43,973 nucleotides of DNA, taken from Planctomycetaceae bacterium. Its GTDB lineage: Bacteria > Planctomycetota > Planctomycetia > Pirellulales > Thermoguttaceae. The stretch lies in contig JAAYAY010000260.1 of NCBI GenBank assembly GCA_012719125.1, positions 1 through 43,973 on the forward strand, read 5' to 3'. Under the pieces are notes generated by a model, which saw only the letters and a program-made list of their open reading frames with translations, was not told where the DNA came from and searched no databases. Each line of letters starts with the position of its first letter. The stretch's first letter is position 1. This document shows positions 1-8,509 of the stretch, one piece after another. The translations under genes and the position numbers were made by a program.

Positions 1-1927
1 CGCCACCCTGCTGGCCACGCCCTTCGCCGCCTCCCTCGCCGCCCTGCTGGCCGCGTCCCTCACCGCCGCCCTCGCCGCGACCTTGGCCACTCCGCTGGCC
101 GCCGGATCCGTTCTCTCCATTGAGCATGGCTGTCTGTTCGCCGCTCGCCGTGCCGGGAGTGACGCCGGGAACGTTTTCGAGCTTCGGCCACGTGACCTTT
201 TCCCGATGCTTCGCCGCACCCATGACGACCTTCTCGCCCTCGCTGAGGCCCTCGCGGATGACGACGGTCTTGTCGTTCGTCGAGCCGACCTTGACCTCCC
301 GCTTCGACCAGCCCGTGGCCTTGTCATACAGCAGACAGTAGTTCTTGCCGCCATGCTCGACAATGGCCTGCACGGGAACCTGAAGCACGTTGGGAATGGT
401 CTGCACACGAATCTTGACCTCGGCGGTCATGCCGGGGCGGAGTTGAACCTTCTCGCCGGACGCATCCGGTTTTTCGAGCATCGGGCCCCCTCCGCCTGTC
501 TTCCCGTTCGTCTTCTGATCGGCATCGTTCTCAGCAGACTCGCCGGGGGAAGTGGCTGGATCGCTCGGCCCTTCGGAAGCGGCGTCAGGCACCGCGGGTT
601 CGGCGGGGGATGCGCTGTCTCCCGCCTCGGACGGACTTTTCGGCTCAGCAGTATCCGCTGCAGCCGGTTGCTTCGGTTCTGCCTTCGGACTCGGCAATTC
701 CGGCGGGGACTTGCCGTTCCTACGAGGCCCAGCCCCGTCCGTGGCCGGGCTCTCCTCCTCCTCCTCCTGGCCGGGCAGGTGGATTCGAATCGTGGTTTCG
801 TATTCCTTCACATTGCCGGAGAAGAACGAGGTCGGGACAGGGTATTCATTGACTTTTGCCACTTCGCCCTTCAGTTCCAGATCGGGGAAAGCATCGAGGC
901 GAATTCCTGCCGCCATTCCCGACTCGACCATCGAAACGCTGGCCTCGTTGATATTGGCTTTGACCTGCATTCGGTTGGGGTCGGGAAGCCGGAAGATGAC
1001 CTGGCGTTCCCGGATGGATCCGCCTTCTTCGATGATGATCTCACTCCCGCCGCGCCGGTCTGTGACATTGGCGTAAACCACCTGGCCGTGATCGGGAGCC
1101 ACGATCGTGCATTTCGCAATCTGCTCCTTGATATCCTCGAGTTTCTCCAGATCGAGCCCGTAACTGTGCTCTTCCGACTTCAGCTTGGCCTCGGTCGTCT
1201 TGATATCGGCGTCGAGTTGCTTGAGCGTCTTGACCTTCTTGTATTTCTCGAGCACGTCCAACTCGGTCTGCGCTTGTTCGAGCTTCTTCTCGGCGTCTTG
1301 CACGGAAAACGTGTCGGCTTCGACCGCCAGGTTGGTCACGTATCCTCGCGCAAACAGTTTTTGCGTGTAGTCGAGTTGCTGCCTGGCCTGCCGCAGCCCC
1401 TCTTCCGCCACAAAGATATTGCCTTCGATTCCCAGCTTCTCTTCCGCATACGTTCCCTTGAGATACTCTTCCTTGGCAATCACGGCCGTCTCGTAGTTGT
1501 TACGGGCCTGGATGACTGCCGCCTCGCTGGTGTTGCAGACGATCTGCTGCTGGACGAGGTCCTGTTCCAGTGAGGAGGAATCGAGCTTGCAGAGCACGTC
1601 GCCCGGCTTGACGTACGTTCCCTCGTCGATCAGCTCCAGAATCATCGTTCCCTGGCTGCCCCGGCTTTCCACCTCGCAGCGGATTTCAATGTTGCTGGCG
1701 CTCTCGACGTTTCCACGCTCGGTGATATCGTGAACGAAATCCCCCAAGGCCACCGTATGGAGCATGGGCCCCGTGTCTTTGGACGAGAAGGCAAGACTGG
1801 GGAACGTATACCACACGACTCCCCCGGCTCCGGCCAGCACGGCCAGTCCGATGAGCAGCCCACGAATGGAGAATCCGTTCCGGCGTTTCCTGGTCCGCAC
1901 CGTGGGGCGGGAAGAGCAGCGAGACAT
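1..1927 (-). CDS. Efflux RND/HlyD-type periplasmic adaptor subunit (3' end outside window)
   Basis: This is a membrane-fusion (adaptor) protein of an efflux or ABC/RND exporter, which links the inner-membrane pump to the outer envelope. About 642 codons are visible and the C-terminus lies beyond base 1. An in-frame TGA directly precedes the ATG start. One membrane segment lies at about residues 22-42 after an Arg-rich N-terminus. A biotinyl-lipoyl-like half follows, then a long coiled coil (about 115-230), then a beta-barrel part with the second lipoyl half (motif TIVAPDHGQVVY). A Pro/Glu/Ala-rich linker of about 100 residues interrupts the beta-barrel region, before the segment LRPGMTAEVKIRV. 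The visible end is a Gly/Glu/Gln/Arg tail with a 12-residue unit repeated twice. The partner pump genes would lie to the left of the window. Family assignment is firm; substrate is unknown. Confidence 0.88.
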   Translation of the reverse strand, partial: MSRCSSRPTVRTRKRRNGFSIRGLLIGLAVLAGAGGVVWYTFPSLAFSSKDTGPMLHTVALGDFVHDITERGNVESASNIEIRCEVESRGSQGTMILELIDEGTYVKPGDVLCKLDSSSLEQDLVQQQIVCNTSEAAVIQARNNYETAVIAKEEYLKGTYAEEKLGIEGNIFVAEEGLRQARQQLDYTQKLFARGYVTNLAVEADTFSVQDAEKKLEQAQTELDVLEKYKKVKTLKQLDADIKTTEAKLKSEEHSYGLDLEKLEDIKEQIAKCTIVAPDHGQVVYANVTDRRGGSEIIIEEGGSIRERQVIFRLPDPNRMQVKANINEASVSMVESGMAAGIRLDAFPDLELKGEVAKVNEYPVPTSFFSGNVKEYETTIRIHLPGQEEEEESPATDGAGPRRNGKSPPELPSPKAEPKQPAAADTAEPKSPSEAGDSASPAEPAVPDAASEGPSDPATSPGESAENDADQKTNGKTGGGGPMLEKPDASGEKVQLRPGMTAEVKIRVQTIPNVLQVPVQAIVEHGGKNYCLLYDKATGWSKREVKVGSTNDKTVVIREGLSEGEKVVMGAAKHREKVTWPKLENVPGVTPGTASGEQTAMLNGENGSGGQRSGQGRGEGGGEGRGQQGGEGGGEGRGQQGG

Positions 1928-2110
1928 GGGTCAAGCCTTTTCAAAAGTGCTGAGAGAGGACACGATCCCTCGCCTCTTGTCACGCAAAAGGGGGGAACCA
2001 AGGCGCATACAATCAGCGGAAGGGAAGCCTTTATTCTAGTTCAACCCTGCCCAACTGTCACGGTTTCGCAGTTACCGAGAAGGGGGGACCATTTCCGTCC
2101 CGAGAGGGAG

Positions 2111-5100
2111 TTAACGGTAGAAGCGGGGGAAGCACCAGAACGCCTGATCGTTGAACGAAATCCCCATATTGTTGGTCGGATCGATCCAGAGCTCGATCGT
2201 CTCTGCCTGCCTCGGCAGCGGCACCTGGACCAACTCGATCCCCGCCAGTCCGCTTCGGAAGACCTCTTTCCCATTGACGGCCACCCGGAACCGGACGGTC
2301 TTGCTGTCGACACAGTAACCGATCGCCGAAAACCGCTTGGCACCCGCCGGGACCCGATACACGACACGAGACGGCGGATGAGCGTAAAGAAACTCGCGGC
2401 AGCGGCCCCCGACCGGGTAGAGAGGCTTCAGCACCGTGTGGCCGGCGTTGCGAGGAGCGATGGACTGCGAAAGAGGAGCTCTGCCGGCCAGCTTCACCAC
2501 CCGTGCGTCCTTCTCGTCAAAACTCGACACACTCTCGGCAGGCCGGGCGTGAACTCGTGGGTAGAGCCAGTAACTCTCGTCCCTCGCCCCGTCACCCATG
2601 TCGTCCACCTGGAGCTCGAGTTCGTCTCCGGGGGGCAGGTCCACCTTGATTTCCGCCACACCGGCCGGCTCGCTCTCGTGGATCGTCTGTCCGTCCACCA
2701 GAACCCGGAACCGAACGGAACGACTCTCGATGCAGTAACCGACGGCCGAGAAGCTCTTCATCGTCGAGGGGAGCTTCCAGATCAACCGAGACGGGGCGGG
2801 AGCGTAGAGGAATTCGGGACAAAGCTGGGAATCCGTGTCAATGATCGGCCAGGAGTCGGGATCGCACGCACCCACCCCCAGGCGTCGGGAGTAGCGCGTT
2901 TCGGCGACGGTGCATTGGGCCGGTTCAAGGTCCAGCAGGGAAAGGTACTCGCGGCGGCTGTCCCCGTTCTTCGTCCACAGTTCCTCGTCCGCAGCCCGAG
3001 CCGATGCCAGTCCCAGAGCGACGATCTGCCCGGGATTCCACAGGCCGTGGACGCCGATCGCGGGCCGCCCTCGAGTCTCAACGATCGATGTGCCGTTCGT
3101 TCCCGGCTGACCGAGAAGAGAGCTTTCGTAGGTATCGTTGAGATCGAGGCGACCGCCGTCGATCCGGCAGAAACGAACCGTCACGCCCGACAGCCATTGG
3201 TTTCGGGTTTCAAAGGTCAAGGTCCCGACGGCATAGCCTTCCTTGGCCACCGCCGAATCGGAGGCTCGATCGGGGCCGCCGACCCACGCCCCCTCGTGCA
3301 ATTGTCCCTGGTCGTCGCGGTAGACCGGCTGCAGTCCCACAAGCCCCGGCCCGCCGGACCGGTATCGCAATCCTGCCAGGACCGCCTTGCCCGGAGCGAA
3401 GTCTTCAAACACCGCGCCGTCGGATCCTCCCACGGCGCCGGTCAGAAGATAAGGCCAGGGCGGCAACGTCGGCCCCACGATCTGCCTCGCCTCACCCTCC
3501 AACAACTGGAAGCGAATTCCATGCACGGCAAATTGCTCATGGAAATTGATCAGGCCGGGTTGATTCATCCGCGGGAGCCTGCCGAACGCCGAACAGGAAA
3601 GAGAGTCTTCGTTTCCCTCCCACTGAAAATAGGGGCCCCCGTTTACAGCCACCACAATCTGCTTTCGGGCGTTCTGGGTCGTTACGCGAATCCTGGCCGT
3701 GATTGGACGCCCCGTTTCCAGTCGCGGAACCGAGGCAATATGCGGCTGGCCGTTCACAGCGTTCAACACGTCCCTTCGGTCGATGAATGGGAGGAACACA
3801 TTGCAGGCACGAGAGCCCACTGGAAGCACAAGAGTCAGCCCGTGCGGAGGGCCCGCGATGTAGGAGAACTGGATCTCCAGTTCGTAATCGCCCTGGATCG
3901 CCACGGGGAGCATCAACGCACTTGCGACGGCCGCCGACGAAACCACGGAGCCCTGGCGCCGCCACATGCCCCGCGTCACGTCCCGTGCGAGGTTGACCTC
4001 GCCCAGCAGGTCAATCCAGTTGTTCTTCTCCACCACCGGCCCGTCGGGGAGGAGCGGTTTAGCTGGCTGCTCGCCGTCATCAGTGGAAGAACCAGGAGCC
4101 GCTTCCGTCCCGGCCACCGCCGGCTGAGGAGGCGGATCTTGCGGCGGCGATCCCCCGCCGCCGTCCACTGGCATCTGGGGCTGAGACGCCGGCTGTCCCG
4201 AATCGGGTTGCATCGGATCGCGTCGTGGGCCGGCCGGATCGAACTCCGACACAACCGCATTGCGTGGCCCCCCATCCTGCGCCGGCGTTCCCTGCGTCGG
4301 TGGCATCGGAGGAACCGGCTCCGGCGTGCTCTCCGCAACCCCCTCCGTCATTGCGGGCGGGACGGCCTCTGCGACGAATTCCGGCACCACTTCGGTCGAC
4401 TCGCCCGCCGTGACCGTCACGGCCTTCTCGAAGGGCTTGAATTCTGGACGTTCAATGCGAACAACGCGACCGCCCGGCTCCACCGGCAACTCGATCGTTG
4501 TCGACGATCCCGAGCCGTCGAGCGCGTCGTCCTGGAGTCGACCGTCGAGAAACAGCCGGCTCCCCTCTCGTTCTCCCGGCGGCCAGGCAAGCACCAGCAG
4601 CGCAGGACGGTCCCAACTGGCCACCATCGTGAGTCGCTCCCGGTTCTCGAGCGTGACCTCGGTGACAAAAGGCGGATAGCCTCGACGGTCGGCGATGACC
4701 TCATGCGCGCCCGGCTGGCACGCGAACTCCAACGGCCCGGAGGGCGGTAACGACCGTTCGACGTCATCGATCAACAACCGCACGTCCTCGCGGTCGGCGC
4801 TGCCAAGATCGATGACCAATGTTGCCTCGGGGTGGGAACGGCCGACCAGCAGAGCAATCGCGATCACGACGGCCAACACGGCCAACGACCCAACCACCGT
4901 TGCGACCGCCCCCCGAGTGAACCGTGGCTTCGATGGCTCATCGCGATGACTGCGGAGATGGGCGTCGGCCCGGCCTTCTGCCGGTTTGATCTCAATTCGG
5001 GGTGAAGAAAGGCTGGCAGCCGAGGGCGGCCGCGGCACGATCGTCACGGGCTCGCTCGGTGTCGGAACCGCTGGCGGCGGTTGCGGCAGCGTCCTGGCAG

Positions 5101-5383
5101 GCGGTGCCTCGGCCTGACGAAGCTGCGCGTCATAGGCTGCCTTCTTTTCCGCAGTCAGCAGGCACACCCGGGCCGCTGCCACCTCGTTCAGCAGACGCTG
5201 CGACGCCGCGGCATTCTGCCCTGCTTGAAACGATCGCAGATGGGCCATCCGCTGATTGGCCGCGTTCTCGATCACTTCCAGATCGCTCTCGTACCGGACT
5301 AGACCGAGCAGCCGGTAGTGGTCCGGAGGCTGCTCCGCCGGAGGAATTCCCAACCAACGATGATACGGATCGAATGCAGCCAC
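2111..5383 (-). CDS. J-like domain membrane protein with PEGA-like, LamG-like and two C-terminal NPCBM-like modules
   Basis: This large protein (1090 aa) has a planctomycete architecture and no known reaction. Residues about 20-90 resemble a J domain (HYRLLGL... to ...KKAAYDAQLR), but the HPD motif needed to stimulate DnaK is absent. A Pro-rich linker leads to one membrane segment at about 160-180. The exported part then shows PEGA-like beta segments, a Pro/Gln/Gly-rich spacer, a LamG/DUF1080-like region (from NNWIDLLGEVNL), a further domain, and two related NPCBM-like modules (each with FSA-GYC and VRFRV) ending close to the stop. The start is GTG, with GAGGA 10 nt upstream, 6 nt after the stop of the lipoprotein gene, so the two are probably co-transcribed. 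It may bind carbohydrate at the envelope; that is inference. Confidence 0.8.
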   Translation of the reverse strand: MAAFDPYHRWLGIPPAEQPPDHYRLLGLVRYESDLEVIENAANQRMAHLRSFQAGQNAAASQRLLNEVAAARVCLLTAEKKAAYDAQLRQAEAPPARTLPQPPPAVPTPSEPVTIVPRPPSAASLSSPRIEIKPAEGRADAHLRSHRDEPSKPRFTRGAVATVVGSLAVLAVVIAIALLVGRSHPEATLVIDLGSADREDVRLLIDDVERSLPPSGPLEFACQPGAHEVIADRRGYPPFVTEVTLENRERLTMVASWDRPALLVLAWPPGEREGSRLFLDGRLQDDALDGSGSSTTIELPVEPGGRVVRIERPEFKPFEKAVTVTAGESTEVVPEFVAEAVPPAMTEGVAESTPEPVPPMPPTQGTPAQDGGPRNAVVSEFDPAGPRRDPMQPDSGQPASQPQMPVDGGGGSPPQDPPPQPAVAGTEAAPGSSTDDGEQPAKPLLPDGPVVEKNNWIDLLGEVNLARDVTRGMWRRQGSVVSSAAVASALMLPVAIQGDYELEIQFSYIAGPPHGLTLVLPVGSRACNVFLPFIDRRDVLNAVNGQPHIASVPRLETGRPITARIRVTTQNARKQIVVAVNGGPYFQWEGNEDSLSCSAFGRLPRMNQPGLINFHEQFAVHGIRFQLLEGEARQIVGPTLPPWPYLLTGAVGGSDGAVFEDFAPGKAVLAGLRYRSGGPGLVGLQPVYRDDQGQLHEGAWVGGPDRASDSAVAKEGYAVGTLTFETRNQWLSGVTVRFCRIDGGRLDLNDTYESSLLGQPGTNGTSIVETRGRPAIGVHGLWNPGQIVALGLASARAADEELWTKNGDSRREYLSLLDLEPAQCTVAETRYSRRLGVGACDPDSWPIIDTDSQLCPEFLYAPAPSRLIWKLPSTMKSFSAVGYCIESRSVRFRVLVDGQTIHESEPAGVAEIKVDLPPGDELELQVDDMGDGARDESYWLYPRVHARPAESVSSFDEKDARVVKLAGRAPLSQSIAPRNAGHTVLKPLYPVGGRCREFLYAHPPSRVVYRVPAGAKRFSAIGYCVDSKTVRFRVAVNGKEVFRSGLAGIELVQVPLPRQAETIELWIDPTNNMGISFNDQAFWCFPRFYR

Positions 5384-5389
5384 CTGGGC

Positions 5390-5701
5390 TCAGTCCTCAG
5401 CAGGGCGATCAGGAATGTCGTCTGCGGTGAAGGGGCCGACAATCTCGGGTGGAACCTCGGGAACAACGAACGTGTGTTCCAGAGGAAACTGGTAGTCGGG
5501 CCATTTTTTGACGTCGCCCGTGTCATAGCGGAGCGCGGCCAGACCCGGTTGAGTCGACTCCTCCCGCACGGATACCTCAGTCGCTGCGGGGCCAGACGGC
5601 GTCGTTGCCTGTTCGGACGGCGCCAGCTCCACCTCCTGCCGACAACCGAAGGCGATCATCCCCACCAGAAAGAAGCAGCTTATCGCAAAATGCTTTCTCA
5701 T
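5390..5701 (-). CDS. Small putative lipoprotein
   Basis: A 103-aa secreted protein. The ATG was chosen because it begins a clear lipoprotein signal: MRKHFAISCFF, a hydrophobic stretch, then the lipobox-like FGC. The frame stays open upstream, but that extension carries no signal. The mature part is acidic and low in complexity at first, then contains KKWPDYQFPLEHTFVVPEVPPE, with no family I recognise. It lies 6 nt upstream of the J-like/NPCBM gene and is probably its operon partner. Hypothetical in function; existence well supported by the signal peptide and tight spacing. Confidence 0.68.
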   Translation of the reverse strand: MRKHFAISCFFLVGMIAFGCRQEVELAPSEQATTPSGPAATEVSVREESTQPGLAALRYDTGDVKKWPDYQFPLEHTFVVPEVPPEIVGPFTADDIPDRPAED

Positions 5702-6107
5702 AACCAAGTGCCCACCCGTGCGGAAATCATGCCAGGCGGCTGCTGGGAGATCCTTGCCTGAGGCTGCGAGGTAAACGATTCCATCGCAAGGGTTTAAGTT
5801 CCTGGCATGAGCCAACAGTAGCATTGGTCAACCAAGGTATCACTCGACTATTGTACGCCCTTGGAGTTCACCGTGAAACCGGCGTCCCATTCCCCAACCG
5901 AAGTCGCCACGTGGTCACCCACGTCGACTCGCTCATTTGGGGGAGTCTGCCGATGCCGTGCGGTCCGCCTGTGACGATCGCGCCGGCTGAGCCATGCCTC
6001 GGCTGGCCAAAGTAGGGCATCTAGGAAAATACGGAAAACTCTAATTGCTGCGCAAACCGATTCGATTTAGTGACGTTTACCGCCTCGTATCCAGGGGACG
6101 AAAGGCC

Positions 6108-7433
6108 ATGTCAGACGTAGCAAGCAGGCGACTGCCAAACGACGAAAGACCTGCGCCGATCCGTGTGTTGGTGCTTCATCCGCAACGCGTCGAACGCGTT
6201 CGCTTGATTCGTCCTCTGCGTGCCCATTTCGGACGCAACATCGAGGTCTGCGAAGCGGCGCGAGCCGACGAAGCCCAGCAGCGCCTTGGCGAGAGCTTCT
6301 TCGACGTGGCCTTGGTGCCACAGCACCTGGAGGAGCAGGACGGATTGGACCTCGTTGCCCGGTTGACCGAAGTCTCCCCCGAAACCGCCATGCTGCTCGT
6401 CGCCGACGAGGACACGCCCGCTCTGGCCGCGGAGGTTGCCCGATCGGCGGCCTGCGACTACGTCGTTCGCGGCCACGTCGACGACCGCCGGCTCTCCCAA
6501 GCCATCTCCGGCGCCATCCGGCAGATCCACCTCCAACGCGACTATCGCGAGATGGTCCGCCGGATGAACGAATCCCACGACCAGATGGACCATCTCATCC
6601 GCGCGCTCTCCCACGACATGAACGCTAACTTCATGGTGATGGAAAACTCCTTTTCAGGGCTCCAGCGGGCGCTGAGAGCAGGGGAAGAAGTGACGCCGGA
6701 TCTGGCGGAAATCGCGGTCCACGTGCGGGCCTGCATGGTCGAGTCGAGACGCTTTCTCAACGACCTGGTCGGCCTGGCACGCACCGGCCGGGTCGAGATG
6801 GAGCCTGAACTTGCGGATACCGACGGCGTGGTCGCCGAGGTCCTCTTCGAGCAACGAGAGATGCTCAAAGAACGAAACGTGACCGTGGATGTGGCAGAGG
6901 CCCTCCCGAAGCTGTGGTGCAATCGGCACCGCCTCAAGCAGGTGGTCACCAATCTGGTCCGAAACGCCGTCAAACACGGCACCGACCCAAATCAGCCTCG
7001 GATCACCATCCGCGGTGAAAACGAGGGCGACCGGTCCGGTATGGCCCTGCTCCGGATCGGCGACAATGGACCAGGCATCCCGCCCGAGTGGCACGAAGAG
7101 ATCTTCATGCCCGGCCGGCGCCTGCCGGCAGCGCACTCGGAAGGCTCGGGCATGGGGCTGGCGATCGTCCGCAAGATCGTCCAGCACTATGGAGGGACCG
7201 TCCGCGTTCGATCCGATCTGCAGGAGGGCGCCGTATTCGAAATTGAACTCCCCTCGATCGACAATGTTGAGTCGAGCCCCGAGGCGCTCCCGGTGCTGGC
7301 CGACCTGGGGCCCTTGCCGGCAGACAGGCGGCTCGATCACGACCGCCCTCACGACGACCCGCGGCTCCATCCCCACCGCACGCCTACTCGCCGCACCGAA
7401 CCCGGGCGGCGGTTTCTCGGAGCTGACGGCTGA
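6108..7433 (+). CDS. Hybrid sensor: degenerate receiver domain plus histidine kinase
   Basis: A 441-aa signalling protein without membrane segments. The ATG at 6108 has AAAGG just upstream; a TTG at 6045 would add 21 unremarkable residues. Residues 18-140 have the pattern of a response-regulator receiver, but the acidic pair is His24-Pro25, the phospho-acceptor position (FDVALVPQHL) is Pro71, and the conserved Lys is Arg121, so it should not be phosphorylated. A helix follows, then an H-box (ALSHDMNANF, His169), an N-box (NLVRNAVKHG, Asn286), G1 (DNGPGIP, about 319-325) and G2 (GSGMGLAIV). The last 50 residues are a His/Arg/Pro-rich tail outside the ATPase fold. No cognate regulator is adjacent. 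It is probably a cytoplasmic kinase with a phosphorylation-independent sensory receiver. Confidence 0.87.
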   Translation: MSDVASRRLPNDERPAPIRVLVLHPQRVERVRLIRPLRAHFGRNIEVCEAARADEAQQRLGESFFDVALVPQHLEEQDGLDLVARLTEVSPETAMLLVADEDTPALAAEVARSAACDYVVRGHVDDRRLSQAISGAIRQIHLQRDYREMVRRMNESHDQMDHLIRALSHDMNANFMVMENSFSGLQRALRAGEEVTPDLAEIAVHVRACMVESRRFLNDLVGLARTGRVEMEPELADTDGVVAEVLFEQREMLKERNVTVDVAEALPKLWCNRHRLKQVVTNLVRNAVKHGTDPNQPRITIRGENEGDRSGMALLRIGDNGPGIPPEWHEEIFMPGRRLPAAHSEGSGMGLAIVRKIVQHYGGTVRVRSDLQEGAVFEIELPSIDNVESSPEALPVLADLGPLPADRRLDHDRPHDDPRLHPHRTPTRRTEPGRRFLGADG

Positions 7434-7711
7434 GCCATTCTCAAGCCGCCATTGCGTCTCAACTCCCTTTCTGGCAACATGATAGGCTCAGACTGTGGGA
7501 AGGCCGCACGCCGCGGTCAAACCCTCAATCTGCCGATCGCGTAGAATGGAGTTGATGCGAGGTGTTCCCCGACCTGTGTAACCCGGGTGGTACGCCGCGC
7601 GTCTGACGAAAAAGAACAACGGACTTCCCCGCCCGTCGCACCCCACGCTCGATGGACTTCCCCGTAGTTCCGTCCGAGCGGCGACGCGAAGACCATAGAA
7701 GGAATCAAGAA

Positions 7712-8380
7712 ATGGTTACTTTCGGAATGCTCATCTTCATCGCCCCTGCCATGTTGCTCGGCTTCGTGGCCCAGATGATGATCCGCTCGGCCTATTCCCG
7801 CGCCCAACAAGTGGCCGCTCCGTTGAGCGGGGCCGCAGCCGCCCGGCACATCCTCGACTCGGCCGGACTCAACAACGTCGACATCGAGATGATTCCGGGC
7901 CATCTGAGCGATCATTACGATCCGCGTCAGAAGATCCTGCGTCTGAGCCAGGAGGTCTATCAGAGCCGTTCGCTGGCGGCCGTGGGAATCGCCGCGCACG
8001 AAGCGGGCCATGCCATCCAGGACGCCCGCAACTACGCCCCGCTCGTCGTCCGCAACATGGCCGTGCCGGCCGCCGGCTTCGGCAGCAACATCGGGTTAAC
8101 GTTGGCCTTCTTTGGACTGATCTTTTCCTTCCAGCCCTTGTTGCTGGCCGGGATCGTCCTGTTCAGTTTCGTGGTCTTCTTCCAGGTGGTGAACCTGCCG
8201 GTCGAGTTCAACGCCAGCTCGCGTGCCAAAGTGCAGTTGGCGACCCTCGGCATCGTCGGGCCGGGCGAAATGACCTATGTCAACAAGGTGCTGAACGCCG
8301 CCGCCCTGACCTACGTGGCAGCCACCTTGCAGGCCATCCTGACCCTGCTCTACTACATCCTGGCCTACAACCGCCGCTAA
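7712..8380 (+). CDS. YugP-like membrane-bound zinc metallopeptidase
   Basis: A 222-aa integral-membrane protease of the YugP family (neutral zinc metallopeptidase 2). The ATG at 7712 follows AGAAGGA with good spacing. The first residues (GMLIFIAPAMLLGFVAQMM) form a membrane anchor. The HEXXH motif HEAGH sits at 96-100, with His96 and His100 as zinc ligands and Glu97 catalytic, preceded by the family-typical stretch SDHYDPRQKILRLS. Two or three further hydrophobic segments follow, up to LTLLYYILAYN at the C-terminus. Length is normal for the family. The gene stands alone, convergent with the lactonase gene, with a long perfect palindrome between them. Family is clear; the substrate is unknown. 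Confidence 0.9.
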   Translation: MVTFGMLIFIAPAMLLGFVAQMMIRSAYSRAQQVAAPLSGAAAARHILDSAGLNNVDIEMIPGHLSDHYDPRQKILRLSQEVYQSRSLAAVGIAAHEAGHAIQDARNYAPLVVRNMAVPAAGFGSNIGLTLAFFGLIFSFQPLLLAGIVLFSFVVFFQVVNLPVEFNASSRAKVQLATLGIVGPGEMTYVNKVLNAAALTYVAATLQAILTLLYYILAYNRR

Positions 8381-8394
8381 GCCGCATTGCTCAT

Positions 8395-8474
8395 GGGTGG
8401 CACGCTCAGAGCGGAGCGATGGGCGTGGACGGTCAGGTCCCCACGCCCATCGCTCCGCTCTGAGCGTGCCACCC
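8395..8474. repeat. Perfect 34-bp inverted repeat with 12-nt spacer
   Basis: Arms at 8395-8428 and 8441-8474 are exact reverse complements over 34 bp and enclose a 12-nt spacer. The element fills the gap between two convergent genes (YugP-like and lactonase). It has no T-run, so it is not a canonical intrinsic terminator, although its RNA would fold into a very stable hairpin from either strand. It could stop transcription, stabilise the 3' ends of both mRNAs, or be a REP-like dispersed element. Confidence 0.95.
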
Positions 8475-8509
8475 AATACATGGTGCCTCTTGAGGGTTAC
8501 CCCTGAATC

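Noticed and set aside
83-1573. Long plus-strand frame of 496 codons
   Set aside because: It is the antisense of the efflux adaptor gene, whose minus-strand reading has clear adaptor motifs.
1730-4750. Plus-strand frame of 1006 codons
   Set aside because: It is an Arg/His/Gly-rich antisense shadow of the J-like/NPCBM gene.
5824-6015. Short plus-strand frame between divergent genes
   Set aside because: No Shine-Dalgarno, no recognisable domain, and odd composition; the roughly 400 bases around it (5702-6107) hold nothing I can support.
8395-8474. Palindrome as a simple intrinsic terminator
   Set aside because: It lacks a T-run and its arms are far longer than usual; kept as a repeat instead.
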